Positions 35,304 through 47,632 of a stretch of DNA of 64,000 nucleotides are shown here, in pieces. Every line of letters starts with the position of its first letter. Position 1 is the stretch's first letter. Location: assembly GCA_020631735.1 (NCBI GenBank), contig CM036159.1, positions 24,219,511-24,283,510 of the forward strand, written 5' to 3'. Below the pieces are notes generated by a model. The model saw only the letters and a program-made list of their open reading frames with translations, was not told where the DNA came from and made no database searches. The stretch is from Saccharum officinarum (lineage: Eukaryota > Streptophyta > Magnoliopsida > Poales > Poaceae). Both the position numbers and the translations under genes were made by a program.

Positions 35304-35744
35304 CTAAGGCTCGTCTTCCATTAACTAAACGAATGCGGAAGAGAAATTTGGTCCTTAGAAATATGGCATCTGCCATCATGCTTATGCATTATTAGATTGT
35401 CTAACAACACGTAGCAAGGTGTGCTCGAACAGTCGTTTCTTCCCCTTTTCGTCTTGGGACGGTGGCAATGCAAAGATGAGAGGGGAGAGCAAGCTGGGTC
35501 GGTAACCCCCGCAGATGTTCCATTGACAAGACGGTAACAAAGCCAAGCGAGAAGAATATGGAGACGCTGATGGAGCCTGCGGGAGCTCTAATTTCTGGTC
35601 AAACAACAGAAGACCATCGTTGGAAGACAATGAGGATCCTCCAGTGTCATGCTTGTACAAGAAGTTTCCATGCCGGTAGCACATCTTGTCGTGGTCAAGC
35701 CAGGCACCCCTTGGGATTTTGAAGCTGAAGGACTCACCACCCAG

Positions 35745-35988
35745 GGCCCAGTTTAGATCCAGAAAATTTTGCAAAAGAACAGTAGATTCCCCGTCACATC
35801 GAATCTTTGGACGCATGCATGAAGCATTAAATATACATAAAAAATAAAACTAATTACACAGTTTAGACGAAATGGACGAGACGAATCTTTTAAGCCTAAT
35901 TAGACCATGATTGGACAATATTTGCCAAATAACAACGAAAAAGCTACAGTATCCATTTTGCAAAAAAAAATTGCATCTAAACCAGCCC
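35745..35988. mobile_element. Tourist/Harbinger-like MITE in P2 (TSD CAG)
   Basis: 244 bp with termini GGCCCAGTTTAGATC and, inverted, GGGCTGGTTTAGATG, flanked by CAG. Removing it and one CAG restores the F-box frame around GGESFSF. It carries the common family core (AAACTAATTACACAGTTTAG). Confidence 0.8.
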
Positions 35989-36293
35989 CAGGTCGAAGCA
36001 ATAGCGTAGATCCCAATGCAGCTTGTCGTCGTCCTTGCCCCCAATTAGCTCACCCGGCGGCTTCATGACCCAGAATTGCAGCTGGCGGTGAGGACCTTCA
36101 TCAAAGACATTCACGGCGAGGCACATCTGCCCGTTCAGCTCAAAGCCCTCGGCCAGCATCTCCCATGACCGGTGATAACCATGATGGCAGTAGTTGTACG
36201 GCAGACGGTACATGCAACGCGTCTCGGTCGCCACATTGAGTACCAACATTCGTGCGGCGCGTTCATCCCGTCCAGCCAGTGCACTAAACCCAG

Positions 36294-36537
36294 GGCATGT
36301 TTAGATGGTGAAAATTTTAGGTAAATTCCTGTAGCACTTTTCATTGTTATTTGGTAAAATTTATCCAATTATGGACTAACTAGGCTCAAAAGATTCGTTT
36401 CGATATTTACAGACAAACTGTGCAATTAGTTATTTTGTTTACCTACATTTAATACTCTATGCATATGTCCCAAAATTCGATGTAACAGGTACTGCGCAAA
36501 CTTTTTTTTGGCCTCTTTGACCAACTAAACAGGCCCC
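36294..36537. mobile_element. Tourist/Harbinger-like MITE in P2 (TSD CAG)
   Basis: 244 bp, opposite orientation to the previous one, termini GGCATGTTTAGATGG and, inverted, GGGGCCTGTTTAGTTGG, flanked by CAG. Confidence 0.8.
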
Positions 36538-36666
36538 CAGTGTATATATGGCCAGTCTCCACCGGAATGTATAGATTGCCGTCGATGTGCACCGGCGGCG
36601 GCAATGTGTGCAATGGGCAAAACTGGGAGAGGTAAGAGTATCGACGCCAGCCACGGCGGCTATATA

Positions 36667-36926
36667 CTCCCTCGAGGTTGGTAAAAGAAGTCATTTTAGA
36701 CAAACGACATAGTCTCCAAAGTATAACTTTGACTTTATTTTTCTATAAAAATATTTATTTAAAATTGATATATGTATACTTTTATGAAAGCATATTTCAA
36801 GACAAATATATTCGTATGGTTTTCACATTTCCAAACTCAACAGCTTAAAAGTTATTCATGATTTATATTCCCAATGTTTGACCCAAACCTTATTCAAAAT
36901 AACTTCTTTTACCAACCTAGAGGGAG
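36667..36926. mobile_element. Stowaway MITE in P2
   Basis: 260 bp with termini CTCCCTCGAGGTTGGTAAAA and its inverse, and TA on the left (right TA mutated to CA). Tc1/mariner-derived. Confidence 0.8.
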
Positions 36927-37045
36927 CATGTAGCTGGTCTTATGTCCTCATGAGTAGTATCGTGCGAAGGAAAATCAGAACATCTTGTATTCCTGGGTGG
37001 ACGGGCTAAACCCTAAGACGAAGTGATGCGACAGATGCATGACGG

Positions 37046-37296
37046 CAGAGACGGAACCAGGGGGCTGCCCCCTAAGCACAGTAAGTTTCCTTTAATACCT
37101 ATATAAATATATGAATTTACAGCTAAAAAATATCAAATTTCACCTATTTTTTATCCAAATATTATGATTTTGGTTATAAATACTGTAAAATATTTAAAAA
37201 GTTGTTGAATCATATAATTACGTATATTTTAGCACACTAAAAAAATATGATCATATTTGTTTGGGCCCCTAGTCAAAATCGCTGGTTCCGTCTCTG
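37046..37296. mobile_element. hAT-type MITE in P2
   Basis: 251 bp with 15-bp perfect inverted termini CAGAGACGGAACCAG, flanked by 8-bp repeats CATGACGG / CATGACTA (two mismatches). It splits the F-box-associated domain. Confidence 0.78.
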
Positions 37297-37965
37297 CATG
37301 ACTATGACCTCGCCGTCTTTCTCCTCGGAGACGGAGAGCGGAGGCGCCTTTGGAAGCTCCAGCGTCTCGCCGGTGACGGGGTTGCACACGACCACCGGCA
37401 CTTGATCGTAGTCGTCGAGCTTGAAGCAGAGGAAGCCGTTGCAGATGTTGGCGAGGCTGTACCCGCTGGGGATGGCGACATGGCACATGGCCATGCCGGA
37501 CGAAAGGTTGAAGAAGCTGGCCTCGTCGCGCCTGCCGGGCTCCCGGTTTACTCAGAGGGTGCGAGGGCATGATCGGCGGCGTGGAGCTTGCCGAAGGAGG
37601 GGTCTGTGACGATGCGGCGCCATAGCTTGGAGACGCAGGATGACCGGACAACGTCCTTAATTGATCGGCAGCCTCAGCATGATGTCCTGTAGGATCTCGA
37701 GAGGAATTTCCCTGCTGTGCTCAGATTCGTGATGGAGTTCCATTGCTGAAAGAGATTATTTGAAACCCTAATTATTTGTTGAATTTGATCGCGGTGGTCC
37801 TCATGGAGAATATGACTATACGAGGGACCGACTAGTATGCTTAAACCTATTCTATGTCTATGTTATCCATATAATTTGTATACAACTCCGTTTTATCTCA
37901 ATCTCTACCTATATTATTAAAGTAAGGCTTCTGCATGCCATTTTTTTTTCTGGACAAAAATTCAT

Positions 37966-39430
37966 GGCCGGTCCCTCAACTTAGCAAGAGATGTCACCTA
38001 GGTCCTCTACTTTCAAAATGTTATTTCTGGGTCCCTAAACTTGACAAGAATTGTCATCTTGTTCCTGAACTTGGCTTTTGGGTGTCATCTAGGTCCCAAC
38101 GGATCCAAACACGCTATGGACGCTGACGTGACGCGGTCCTACGTGTGGGTCCACATGTCAGTTAGTTATATTTCTATTTATTTTTATTTTTATCTCGAGG
38201 TACTGTAGCTACAATCCCTTAAATATTCCAAAAATTGTATTTTTTTATACGATCTTGGATGAAGATGATTTTTATATAAAAATTGTAGCTCTAGACGAAA
38301 TCTACAACTTTCTAGTTTTGAGTTTTTAAATTTGAGGTCGTGAAGATGCTCAAAAAAATTAAACAAATTTTCAGCAGTATATTAATTACGTACGAGCGCT
38401 CGTCGCCTTGAAAAAATCATATCTTTGTTATATGCTGTCAAATGGAGATACTTTCTCTATGAAAGTTATAGCTTTTAATGGGATCTACGATTTTCTAGTT
38501 TTGAGTTTTTTAATTTGAGGTTGTTAAGATGCTAAAAAAATTAAATAAATTTTCAGTGGTATATTAATTCCTGAAAGTTTGTTTAATTTTTTTGAGCGTT
38601 TGAACGACCTCAAATTAAAAAAAACTCATAACTAAAAAGTTGTAGATCTCATTAAGAGCTATAACTTTTATATAGAAAGTATCTCTATTTGACAGCATAT
38701 AAGAAAGATAAGAGTTTTCCAAGGCGACAAGCGCTTGTACGCGATTAATATACTGCTGAAAATTTGTTTAATTTTTTTTAGCATTATAACGACCTCAAAT
38801 TAAAAAAAACTCAAAACCATATAGTTGTAGATCCCATTAAAAGCTACAACTTTCATATATAAAGTATCTCCATTTATCAGCATATAAGAAAGATATGATT
38901 TTTCCCAGGCGACAAGCGCTTGTACGTGATTAATATACTGCTAAAAATTTATTTAATTTTTTTTGAGCATCTTAACTACCTCAAATTTAAAAAAAAACTC
39001 AAAACTAGAAAGTCGTAGATCTCGTCGAGAGCTACAATTTTTATATAAAAATAATCTTCATCTGAGATCGTATGAAAAAAATACAATTTTTGAAATATTC
39101 TACATATTGTAGCTACAGTACCCTGAAATAGAAATAAAAATAAATAGAAATATTAACCAACTGACATGTGGGCTCCACATGTAGGGCCGAGCCACGTTAG
39201 CATCCATAGCGGGTTTGGACCCGTTGGGACCTGGATGACACCCGAAACTAAGTTCAGAGACCCAGATGACACCCGAAGTCAAGTTCAGAGACCCAGAAAT
39301 TGTATTTTCAAAGTAGAGGGACCTAGGTGACACCTCTTGCCAAGTTCAGGAACCCAGAAATAACATTTTGAAAGTAGAGAGACCTATGTGACATCTCTTG
39401 CCAAATTGAGGGACCGAACATGAATTTTTC
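37966..39430. mobile_element. Long-TIR foldback-like element
   Basis: About 1.47 kb with inverted arms of about 370 bp. The left arm starts near AATTCATGGCCGGTCCCTCA and the right arm is its inverse near 39385-39430. Inside are several copies of a unit of about 180 bp (marked by ATTAATATACTGCTGAAAAT and GTTGTAGATCTCATTAA), inverted on the left and direct on the right. No transposase seen. The flanks are poly-T, so the target duplication is unclear. MULE-type or foldback element is likely. Confidence 0.65.
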
Positions 39431-41397
39431 TCTTTTTTCATATACGTTAACTGAAACCGTAAAGAACTTGTCTTTTTTTTAACCGAATCAGCCGGGAACC
39501 CTACCTATATTTTTTTCTTTTTTTAAATTAAATGAAAGAATGGTAATTACAGCACATACAGAAAAAGGAAGGCAAAAAAGTTACGGCTTATAAGCCCAAA
39601 GGAAAAACACATTCAAATGGAGTAGCTATCTCAACTCTCCAGATCCTGAGGTGGGGTTTTGTCTTCTGGGATTGGCCTTAGTGCACACTTGGGCAAGCTC
39701 TTCCTTGAAGCATCTCTTCCATTCATTAATATTAACTTGCAAAAATACACGTGCGTTGCAACGGGAGCATGGGACACAATTTATTGCATGGTCATTTATA
39801 TATCTAGATAGATAGATTAGGTATAGACATGCTTAAAAGGGAGAATTAATGATACCAAGTTAAATGCCCAGAAAAATACAAACTTAAATTTGGAGATGAC
39901 ATAATTTATACTGGACAATATTACTTATTTTAACAGTGCTTAAAGTGTTTAAACAAAACTTCAAATAAAATAGTAAATTATAAGCACTGAAAATAAATTA
40001 AATCTGAGGCTTAATTGTTAGCTTATTTTGGTCCGAAACTTGAAAACAGAGGCCCTTTATGGCCTTTCGGCTGAACGACCGCAGGGGCCTTAAGCCCGGT
40101 TACCTGGGCTTGGGCCATGCATCTGCACTGGGCCACGTAGCCCTGCCCGGCCTGCTAAGGTTTGGCTCAATCTGAGCCATCTAATCTCATCCGACGGCCA
40201 ACGACCGCCTGTGCGGAACAAAACCACCGGCTCTCCTAAACCCTTGCTCATTTCTTTCCTTCTCCCTCCGTGTTTCTCGCACCAGCCGCTAGAGAGAGAG
40301 GAGCGCTGGCGCAGGTGGTTGCCGCCGGCGTGGGGATGCGCAGGGCCGGACTGAGGGGCGCCGCCGGCGGGAGAGCGCACGGCGGGCTGAGCCGTGTCGC
40401 CGCCAGGCCGCTCACCGGAGTTCGCGTGCAGCGGAGGCCGCGCGCGGCCTCGTCAAGCTGCCCTGCAGTGGCGCAGAGGTTTCTTCGTCTTCCTCACCGG
40501 CGTCTTCAACGGCGTCGAGCAACACTTAGGGTTGTCGTGCACGATGTGAAGACCGGAAAGGCAGTGGCACCGGCGAGCTCCTCTCGCCGGAACCGCGTGC
40601 GGCTGAAGCTTGCGCGCGTGGCCCTGTCGAGCGGTGCTCGTCAGGGCCCTAAGGCGGTTGCTCGAGCGTGAGCAGGGCGCGGCGGCAACGGCGCGCTCGA
40701 GCGTGAGCAGGGCGCGGTCCCGAGCACAATCAGGGCGCGGTCCCGAGCACAATCAGGGCGCGGACGTGTGACGACCGGCAGCGGCGCGAGTGCCAGTGCG
40801 AGCAGGGCGCTACGTTGGTGGGAGCCTCGGCCAAGTCGTCATGGCAGGCAGCGCCGACTCGGAGTTCGACGAGCCAAGCAGCGCCGATTCGGTCAGGAAG
40901 GGCCGGATCTACATGTGCGATGAGCTAAGCAACTTCAATTCGGTCGGGGAGGCTGGATCTACATGGTATCGAATCGAGAAGGCTGGTTTGTATATCTACA
41001 TGCACCAAATCGTTGTACGGATTTGTGTTAGGCTTCAGATTGGGAATTATTTTTGGGAATTTTAATCTTATTAGGATGGGATATTGCTCGAGTCCCATCT
41101 TTTATTCGTCGACATCCCTTTTAAGATTCGATTCGATTCGATTGTTTTTTTCCTGTTGGGATTGAAACTCCTGGTCATGCAGGATTCGACTCTCGTTCGT
41201 GCGGCAAAGTCCATGTACCATGCGTTAATAGATTTGTGTTCGATCCGGTCGTCCATGCTAGTGTGGAAACCGAATCGATGAGAGTTAGCGAAAGTACCGG
41301 CAGACAGAAAAGCAGAAACGGCAGACAGAAAAGCAGCGGAAACAAAAAAAAAACCACATAAATTTTCTCTTTTAAATATTAGGTATAGATATAGATT
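39431..41397. other. Probable transposon with captured promoter-like GC-rich DNA
   Basis: Contains a common grass-transposon motif near 39745 (CACGTGCGTTGCAACGGGAG) and ends near 41397 with TTAAATATTAGGTATAGAT, similar in inverse to 37903-37925. The middle, 40090-41060, looks like a gene start: CT-rich leader, GC jump and CpG-rich open frames on both strands. None is recognisable. 40661-40765 holds tandem repeats of about 26 bp (GGTCCCGAGCACAATCAGG). I cannot assign a gene. Confidence 0.4.
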
Positions 41398-41619
41398 TGT
41401 CCATTATCAAAGATCACAGCATTTCTTGTCGTCCAGATAACCTAACAAGCAGTAATGCAAATCTTTCTGAATAGGGGGCTTCCAAAGCTTGTTCTGGCAT
41501 CGATCACCATGTCCAAGGGTGGTAACTTCAGGTTCCAAGAGATGGGAATAGTATCCTAGAGTGAAAACCGTAGCAAAACCGGAACCGTCAAAAACCACAG
41601 CGAAACGATCTCGAACCGG

Positions 41620-41820
41620 GATTTCGCGTGGCGGTCCTACGCGCAGAAGTAGCACCGCCTCGACGAGCTCCGTGACACCACCGCGCGCCTGGAGCTCAGC
41701 AGGCGCGAACTGGCGGATGGCGCGCACGCCGCTCGCGCGCTCGACCTCGGTCGCCTGTACGACGGCGCAGCCGTCAGGCACGTGGACATTGAGCAGACGA
41801 TCGCCTCGCTGATCGCGTAG
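41620..41820 (+). pseudogene. Gene fragment, C-terminal coiled coil, one stop
   Basis: A GC-rich 67-codon frame with one internal TAG (where a Tyr codon TAC is plausible) ends at TAG 41820. It encodes an amphipathic Arg/Leu/Ala helix (LDELRDTTARLELSRREL) followed by HVDIEQTIASLIA. Codon usage and abrupt edges suggest a captured or relict last exon. The parent family is not recognised. Antisense ORF 41407-41781 is treated as a shadow. Confidence 0.4.
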
Positions 41821-42555
41821 GGCGAGGAATTAATAATGCAGGCATGCAGCTAGCGCGTGCGGCGAGCACGAGCTTGTTTGATCGGAGAATGCATGGAATG
41901 GTGAAGGAAATATATGTAGTGGCCGACTAGGTCCTGAAATCATGTAGATACATATAAATCATGGGTGAAAAAGATTAATTCGCAAGAAGGTTCGGAGAAT
42001 GGTCGACGATTATCAGTTTGGAGGGATAATCAGCACTGCCTTCGATCACTCTGCTGGGTCCGTTGAACGGCTTCGGTCTGATGTGATGCTGGTGGCATGG
42101 GTCTCCGCCTCGTTGTCTGGTGTGCTGATGAAATATAATGGCAGACAGATGGTGTCAAATGTTAACTTGGGCGTTAAAATAAAGCTCTCCTGCTTTGGTC
42201 GTTAACATCGTTTTCGGCCGCGATTAGCCGTTGATCATGTGGGTGGACGGTCGCCGTCCGTCCCGTCGCCACGTCGAAAGCGGGGGCCGGCGTGCGAGCG
42301 CGATACGTCGCCCTCGTGAACCGGTTCAGATTCGGTCACCGCAACACGGCCGTGAGCGGCCTTTCGAGGGGGCCACAGAATGACAGACTGACATATGTGG
42401 CCCACTTACGAGTTTATATAGACTTGCCGACTTGGCCCAACTGACAAGGCCTGATGTGGACTGGCCAAAGAAGCCTACCATCAGCATCGTCGCGTAACTG
42501 GCCCATTTGCTTTCCCGTCTTCTTCTTTCAACAAAGAATCGTCTTTCTACTCGAG
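41821..42555. other. Intergenic, nothing recognised
   Basis: No ORF with family features. A short open frame at 41999-42205 has no recognisable motif. Confidence 0.4.
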
Positions 42556-42800
42556 GCCTTGTTCACTTCCTATCCCAACCCAAAAATATTTCCTCTTCCA
42601 CCCATCACATCAAATCTTTCGACACATGCATGGAGCATTAAATATAGGTAAAAAAAGATAACTAATTACATAGTTTGTCTGTAAATGTCGGGACGAATCT
42701 TTTGAGCCTAGTTAGTCTATGATTGGACAAAATTTGCCAAATAACAACGAAAGATGCTACAGTAACTTTTCACCTACTTTTCGCAAAGTGAACACACCCC
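42556..42800. mobile_element. Tourist-like MITE
   Basis: Termini GCCTTGTTCACTTCC and inverted GGGGTGTGTTCACTT, with the family core (ACTAATTACATAGTTTGTCTG). Exact target repeat not clear. Confidence 0.7.
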
Positions 42801-42890
42801 AAGTTGAAGGACATTAGGACACTCCAATCAAGCATTGAAAACAATGCCACTGACGTACAGTACGTACTATGCTTAATGCTTCTGGATTTC

Positions 42891-43134
42891 GGCTGTGTTT
42901 AGTTCCATTAAAAAATACACTATGCAAAAAAAAATTCTCCGTCACATCAAACTTGCGATAGAGTACTTAATATGGATAAAATCAAAAACTAATTGCACAG
43001 TTTGGTTGTACTTTGCGAGACGAACGTTTTGAGCATAATTAGTCAACGGTTGGACAATTATTACCAAATACAAACGAAATGCTACAATATCGCTATAGTC
43101 AATTTTAACAACCCAAATTTGAAAACTAAACACA
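42891..43134. mobile_element. Tourist-like MITE
   Basis: Termini GGCTGTGTTTAGTTCC and inverted ATGTGTTTAGTTTTC around the ACTAATTGCACAGTTTGG core. Confidence 0.7.
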
Positions 43135-44262
43135 TCTTTTTTTTTTGAAACGGATACTAGACAGCTCTGCTTTTTTATTTCAGTGGCGAGGTAGACATGG
43201 ACGAAAAGATGGAGAGAAACAGTCAAACAGCGCAGTCTGTTCCCTACTCCGGCGGTCCGGCCGGCGGATACGAGTACTGCGACTGTGCCGCTGTGCCCCC
43301 GCACCGGAGAGTGTATTCTGGTCCTTTCTCGGCCATCAGATCAGGCGAGCTGTGCTGAAAAGATGTACTACTGCTACGGACAACTAGTATATATTTTCAG
43401 ATGACACAGGATTTATTTTTAAGGGGTAAGTACCACTTGTTCTTGCCGCTTAAAGTTTAGGTCCAGACACCAGCGTTATTTTAAAAGCAATTGGATAAAT
43501 ACAGCCATTGTGCAAAATAATTTGGTTTTTAAATCTAATATAGGTGTTTGGATAGAACAGCCTTATAGTTTCTAAACCCATGGTGGCTTGTGTTTGACGT
43601 GGACTGTGGGTGCTAAGAGTCACCGTTTCCTGAGGGTAGATTAGATGAACATATATGACTTATAGAGTCCGTATCACTAATGCGGTGTTAATCCTTTTAT
43701 GTGAACCAAGAACATAAATGGACTGCTAAAAGTATGTAGTACACTCATCATGTAGAGTAGATCTAAGACGTTATGTTGCCACTAGTATCTCTTCTCCATC
43801 AAAAAAGAGATGGGTTTTCATGGAAACTAAACCATGCATGGCAAATCATAAACCACTTGCTTTTGCCTAAGGAATAGAATGACGCAAAATAGAGCCATTA
43901 TTACAACACTAACATATAATTGAGCGGAGCGTATTCACCCAGAGTACTTGTATTGCTTAGCAAACAGGCAAAGGACTACCACATGGTGGCACGCAACAAA
44001 GAGGTTCGCAAGGATAAGACCATGCCGCATGCTATTGTGCAAGGTCCTACGAGGCACATAAACCCATGGTTTGCCAAAACTAACTCTCGGTTTGGCCCTG
44101 CCGCAAAGTTCGATTTTGCAAGCTTTGCCCCTAAATTCGGATTCTTCAGCAGTCCAGAGCTAGGGTTTTGCAGGCATCTAGTACGGGCAACTGAGCAATT
44201 GAACTGCCAGAACAAGAGAGAGGGGGAGAGAGAGGGAGTAGGTTATTACATGTGCTAATATA
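43135..44262. other. Intergenic, nothing recognised
   Basis: No gene seen. Short ORFs at 43145-43387 and 43920-44258 lack motifs. Confidence 0.4.
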
Positions 44263-44403
44263 CTCCATTCGTTCTAAATTGTAAGATGTTTGAGATTTTC
44301 TATAGTTATAGCGTTTGTCATTTATTTAGATACAATGTACATCTAAATATATAACAAAAGCAATGTATCTAAAAAAACATTTTATAATCTGAAATTGAGG
44401 GAG
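44263..44403. mobile_element. Stowaway MITE
   Basis: 141 bp after TA with CTCCATTCGTTCTAAATTGT at one end and its degenerate inverse ending GAGGGAG. Confidence 0.72.
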
Positions 44404-44976
44404 TGAAATATACCTCTCCTAAAATGACGCGCCAATGGGCAGCTGTATGAACGCTGAAACAAAGAAGTCACGTTTCGTTTACCTAAAAGTCCTAGTATAC
44501 CGAAAGGCTACGTAAAAGTGGTGTATGGTAGGTAGCGCTCGATCGTTTCCGCGGAGCCTAAAAGCTGACCAGCACGACACCGGTCAATGGGCGCGGGGCT
44601 GCGCAGGGGCACCGCGGCGTACAGTACGTTGCTTTTTTTTCTTTTCTGTTAGCACAAGATGGATAGATACCCTGTTTTTCTTGAATGAAAGCCCTAAAAG
44701 GCTCTGCACACTTCTGGGCTTACCAAACCCATCATCGTTCAATTGATTTTCTATTTTTCACTTGAAATGAAATGAAAGCCAGTCACTCATCATTGTTCAA
44801 ATGTTCCAGGTCCGTTTTCACCTCTGTTGCTATACCTGCTGACCCGTTTGCATGCAAGCATTTTACTTCCAGTTCCAGCTACTGATGGAGCTGTGTCTGT
44901 CCTGCCTACTGTACTCGACTCTGATCCCGATTCCTGCCACCGGACCGGCTCACGCGTCAGAGTACAAAGCAACCAA

Positions 44977-45259
44977 CGGCCTGTTTAGATCCCAAATTCT
45001 CACCCAAATTTTACTATGCAAAAAGAAGATTCCCCATCACATCAAAATGTCGGCAAATGCATGGAGTACTAAATGTAGATGAAATTAAAAACTAATTGCA
45101 CAGTTTTGTTGTACTTTACGAGACGAACATTTTGAGTCTAATTATTTAATTTTTAGACAATTTTTTACACTAAAAAACAAAAGTTGCTACAGTATTCTGA
45201 CACGGGCACTGTACGTACCGTGCCCGAATCGGCCCCGAATTGAGGATCTAAACACGCCC
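44977..45259. mobile_element. Tourist-like MITE (TSD CAA)
   Basis: Termini CGGCCTGTTTAGATCC and inverted GGGCGTGTTTAGATCC, flanked by CAA. 283 bp, with about 40 bp of extra GC-rich sequence near the right end. Confidence 0.75.
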
Positions 45260-45907
45260 CAATCCCCTCCGGGCTCCCGGCTCCGCTTCTTGAATTCTGA
45301 TGCAGCCCACTACTGCCCACCCATAGAGCTGTGTGTCCATCCATGATCTATCATCGATTCATCGTCTACGGGCTACGGCTCCTCGGAACTTCCGGCCAGC
45401 TGCTACTAATAAATTTTCAGCAGCAGAAAGGCCCCCAATGCGCGGAAGGAAAGCAGGGAAGCGGAGACGCTAGCTGCCACAGTGCCACTGATAGCTCACA
45501 CGTTTCATGGCCTTTGCGGGGAGCGCTATCATTTGCAGGAGCTAAGGCTATCCGCACTCATGGATCTCTATATTCATCATCTATACTCAATTCTCCCGCA
45601 CTCATCTATCCTCTATATTATCCTCTATCCACTCTATCCACTGTGGGACTCACTTGTCACTTTATCTAAATATATCCATGTGTGATCTAGTTTTGAAAGA
45701 TTTATTGAGACAAATTTAATGGTGCAATCGAAATTTAATTTGGATTTTTTTGTGAGTTATAGCATTTTTTTCTCTGTTTAGCTAGTGGGGCCGCCACTGC
45801 ATACTATAGAGTAAGCACTGTACTATTCTAAATATAGAGTGAGAGAAATAATAGAGTATCGTTTTAGAGTACCTAGTGCAGCAGTTTTTACTCTATATTC
45901 ATACTCT
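45260..45907. other. Intergenic with probable degenerate MITE
   Basis: 45545-45905 is CTATA-rich with similar motifs (CTCTATATTC) near both ends and may be a degenerate MITE. No gene seen. Confidence 0.35.
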
Positions 45908-47405
45908 AAGACCCCCTTTGGATTGAAGGAATTTTGGAGGAGAAATGAAGGATTCCAAAACCTATAGGAAAATAACACTGTTCATCCCTTTGGCACAAAG
46001 GATTTATGCATAGGAGAAATGGAGGAATGTTTCCTATAGGGTTGATTCCATAGGAAAATTGAAGGAAAGAAACATCCAATCTGACCTCATTGTTTTGTGC
46101 CTGTCACGTAGGACCGAGGCAATTTGGCTTTGACGATGCTACTGTAACATTTAGGCAGCCCCACTTTGGTCAATGCTTTTCTGTAATCATATGTATAAAT
46201 TATGTGCTTTTTATTTCAAATGTTAATTAATAGATGTGATAATTATTTCCTTTGTAAGATTCCTTTAGGCCCCCTTTGGATTTAAGGAATTTTGGAGGAG
46301 AAATGAAGGATTCCAAAACCTATAGGAAATAATAATGTTCATCCCTTTGGCACAAAGGATTTATGCATAGGAGAAATGGAGGAATGTTTCCTATAGGGCT
46401 GATTCCATAGGAAAATTGAAGGAAAGAAACATCCAATCTGACCTCATTGTTTTGTGCCTGTCGCGTAGGACCGAGGCAATTTGGCTTTGACGATGCTACT
46501 GTAACGTTTAGGCAGCCCCATTTTGGTCAATGCTTTTCCGTAATCATATGTATAAATTTTGTGCTTTTATTTCAAATATTAATTAACAGATGTGATAATT
46601 ATTTCCTTTGCAAGATTCCTTTAGGCCTCCTTTGGAACAAAGGATTCCAAAAACGTAGGAATAGGAAAAACACATGAAAGGAATAGGAATGCATGTGTAA
46701 AATAGAGGAATTAAAACCATAGGATTCGTGGAGGAAGAGTCGTTTGGATGAGGTGGAGGAAAAATAAAGGAATCTTGCAAAGGAAATAATCTGTTAATTA
46801 CCATTTGAAATAAAAAGCACATAATTTATACATATGATTACGGAAAAGCATTGACCAAAGTGGGGCTGTCTAAACGTTACAGTAGCATCGTCAAAGCCAA
46901 ATTGCCTCGGTCCTACGCGACAGGCACAAAACAATGAGGTCAGATTGGATGTTTCTTTCCATCAATTTTCCTATGGAATCAGCCCTATAGGAAACATTCC
47001 TCCATTTCTCCTATGCACAAATCCTTGGTGCCAAAGGGATGAACAGTGTTATTTTCTATAGGTTTTGGAATCCTTTATTTCTCCTCCAAAATTCCTTCAA
47101 TCCAAAGGGGCCTTATTTTTCCTCCACCTCATCCAAACGACTCTTCCTCCACGAATCCTATGGTTTTAATTCCTCTATTTTACACACGCATTCCTATTCC
47201 TTTCATGTATTTTTTCTATTCCTACGTTTTTGGAATCCTTTGTTCCAAAGGAGGCCTTATTTTTCCTCCACCTCATCCAAACGACTCTTCCTCCACGAAT
47301 CCTATGGTTTTAATTCCTCTATTTTACACATGCATTCTTATTCCTTTCATGTGTTTTTTCTATTCCTACGTTTTTGGAATCCTTTGTTCTAAAGGAGGCC
47401 TAAAG
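45908..47405. repeat. Cluster of direct and inverted MITE copies
   Basis: A unit of about 359 bp beginning CCCCCTTTGGATT appears twice in direct order (about 45908-46266 and 46267-46625). A shortened inverted copy lies at about 46780-47110. A second family of about 140 bp (GGCCTCCTTTGGAACAAAGG) occurs once forward (46626-46776) and twice inverted (47113-47262, 47263-47402). Much of the block can fold on itself. ORFs such as 47039-47411 are repeats, not genes. Confidence 0.75.
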
Positions 47406-47632
47406 CTTTAGAGTATCCTTTGGCACCCTTTGGATCACGGGTGAAACGCCGGAGAAACGAAGGAATCGAATCCTATGGATTTGATGACGTCATCGCTTGT
47501 TTGGGAACGCACGGGAGAAACGGAGGAATCCATTCCTATGGATTCGTTCAGTCACAATCACACACGAAAAAAAAACATCCGCCCCCAGCTCATGTTTTGG
47601 CAGAAGTCCGAGGTAACAGCGGCTTCGACGGC

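Larger units (their letters stand above)
35382..37743 (-). pseudogene. F-box gene copy P2, broken by four transposons
   Basis: Starts at an ATG at 37743 with EIPLEILQDIMLRLP, a clear F-box. A 4-base TTAA insertion then shifts the frame. Later pieces in order on the minus strand are CNPVTGETLELPKAPPLSV (near 37390), FVLGFSPSTQEYKMF (near 36980), LPPPVHIDGNLYIPVETGH (near 36580), FELNGQMCLAVNVFDEG (near 36120) and GGESFSFKIPRGAWLDH (near 35720). This is the layout of an F-box-associated interaction domain. Interruptions are a hAT MITE (37046-37296), a Stowaway (36667-36926) and two 3-bp-TSD MITEs (36294-36537, 35745-35988), plus further frameshifts. It is more complete than P1; both derive from one tandem duplication. 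Confidence 0.85.

Noticed and set aside
40661..40765. Short tandem repeats as a possible CRISPR-like array
   Set aside because: Contiguous units of about 26 bp without unique spacers in plant nuclear DNA; a minisatellite.
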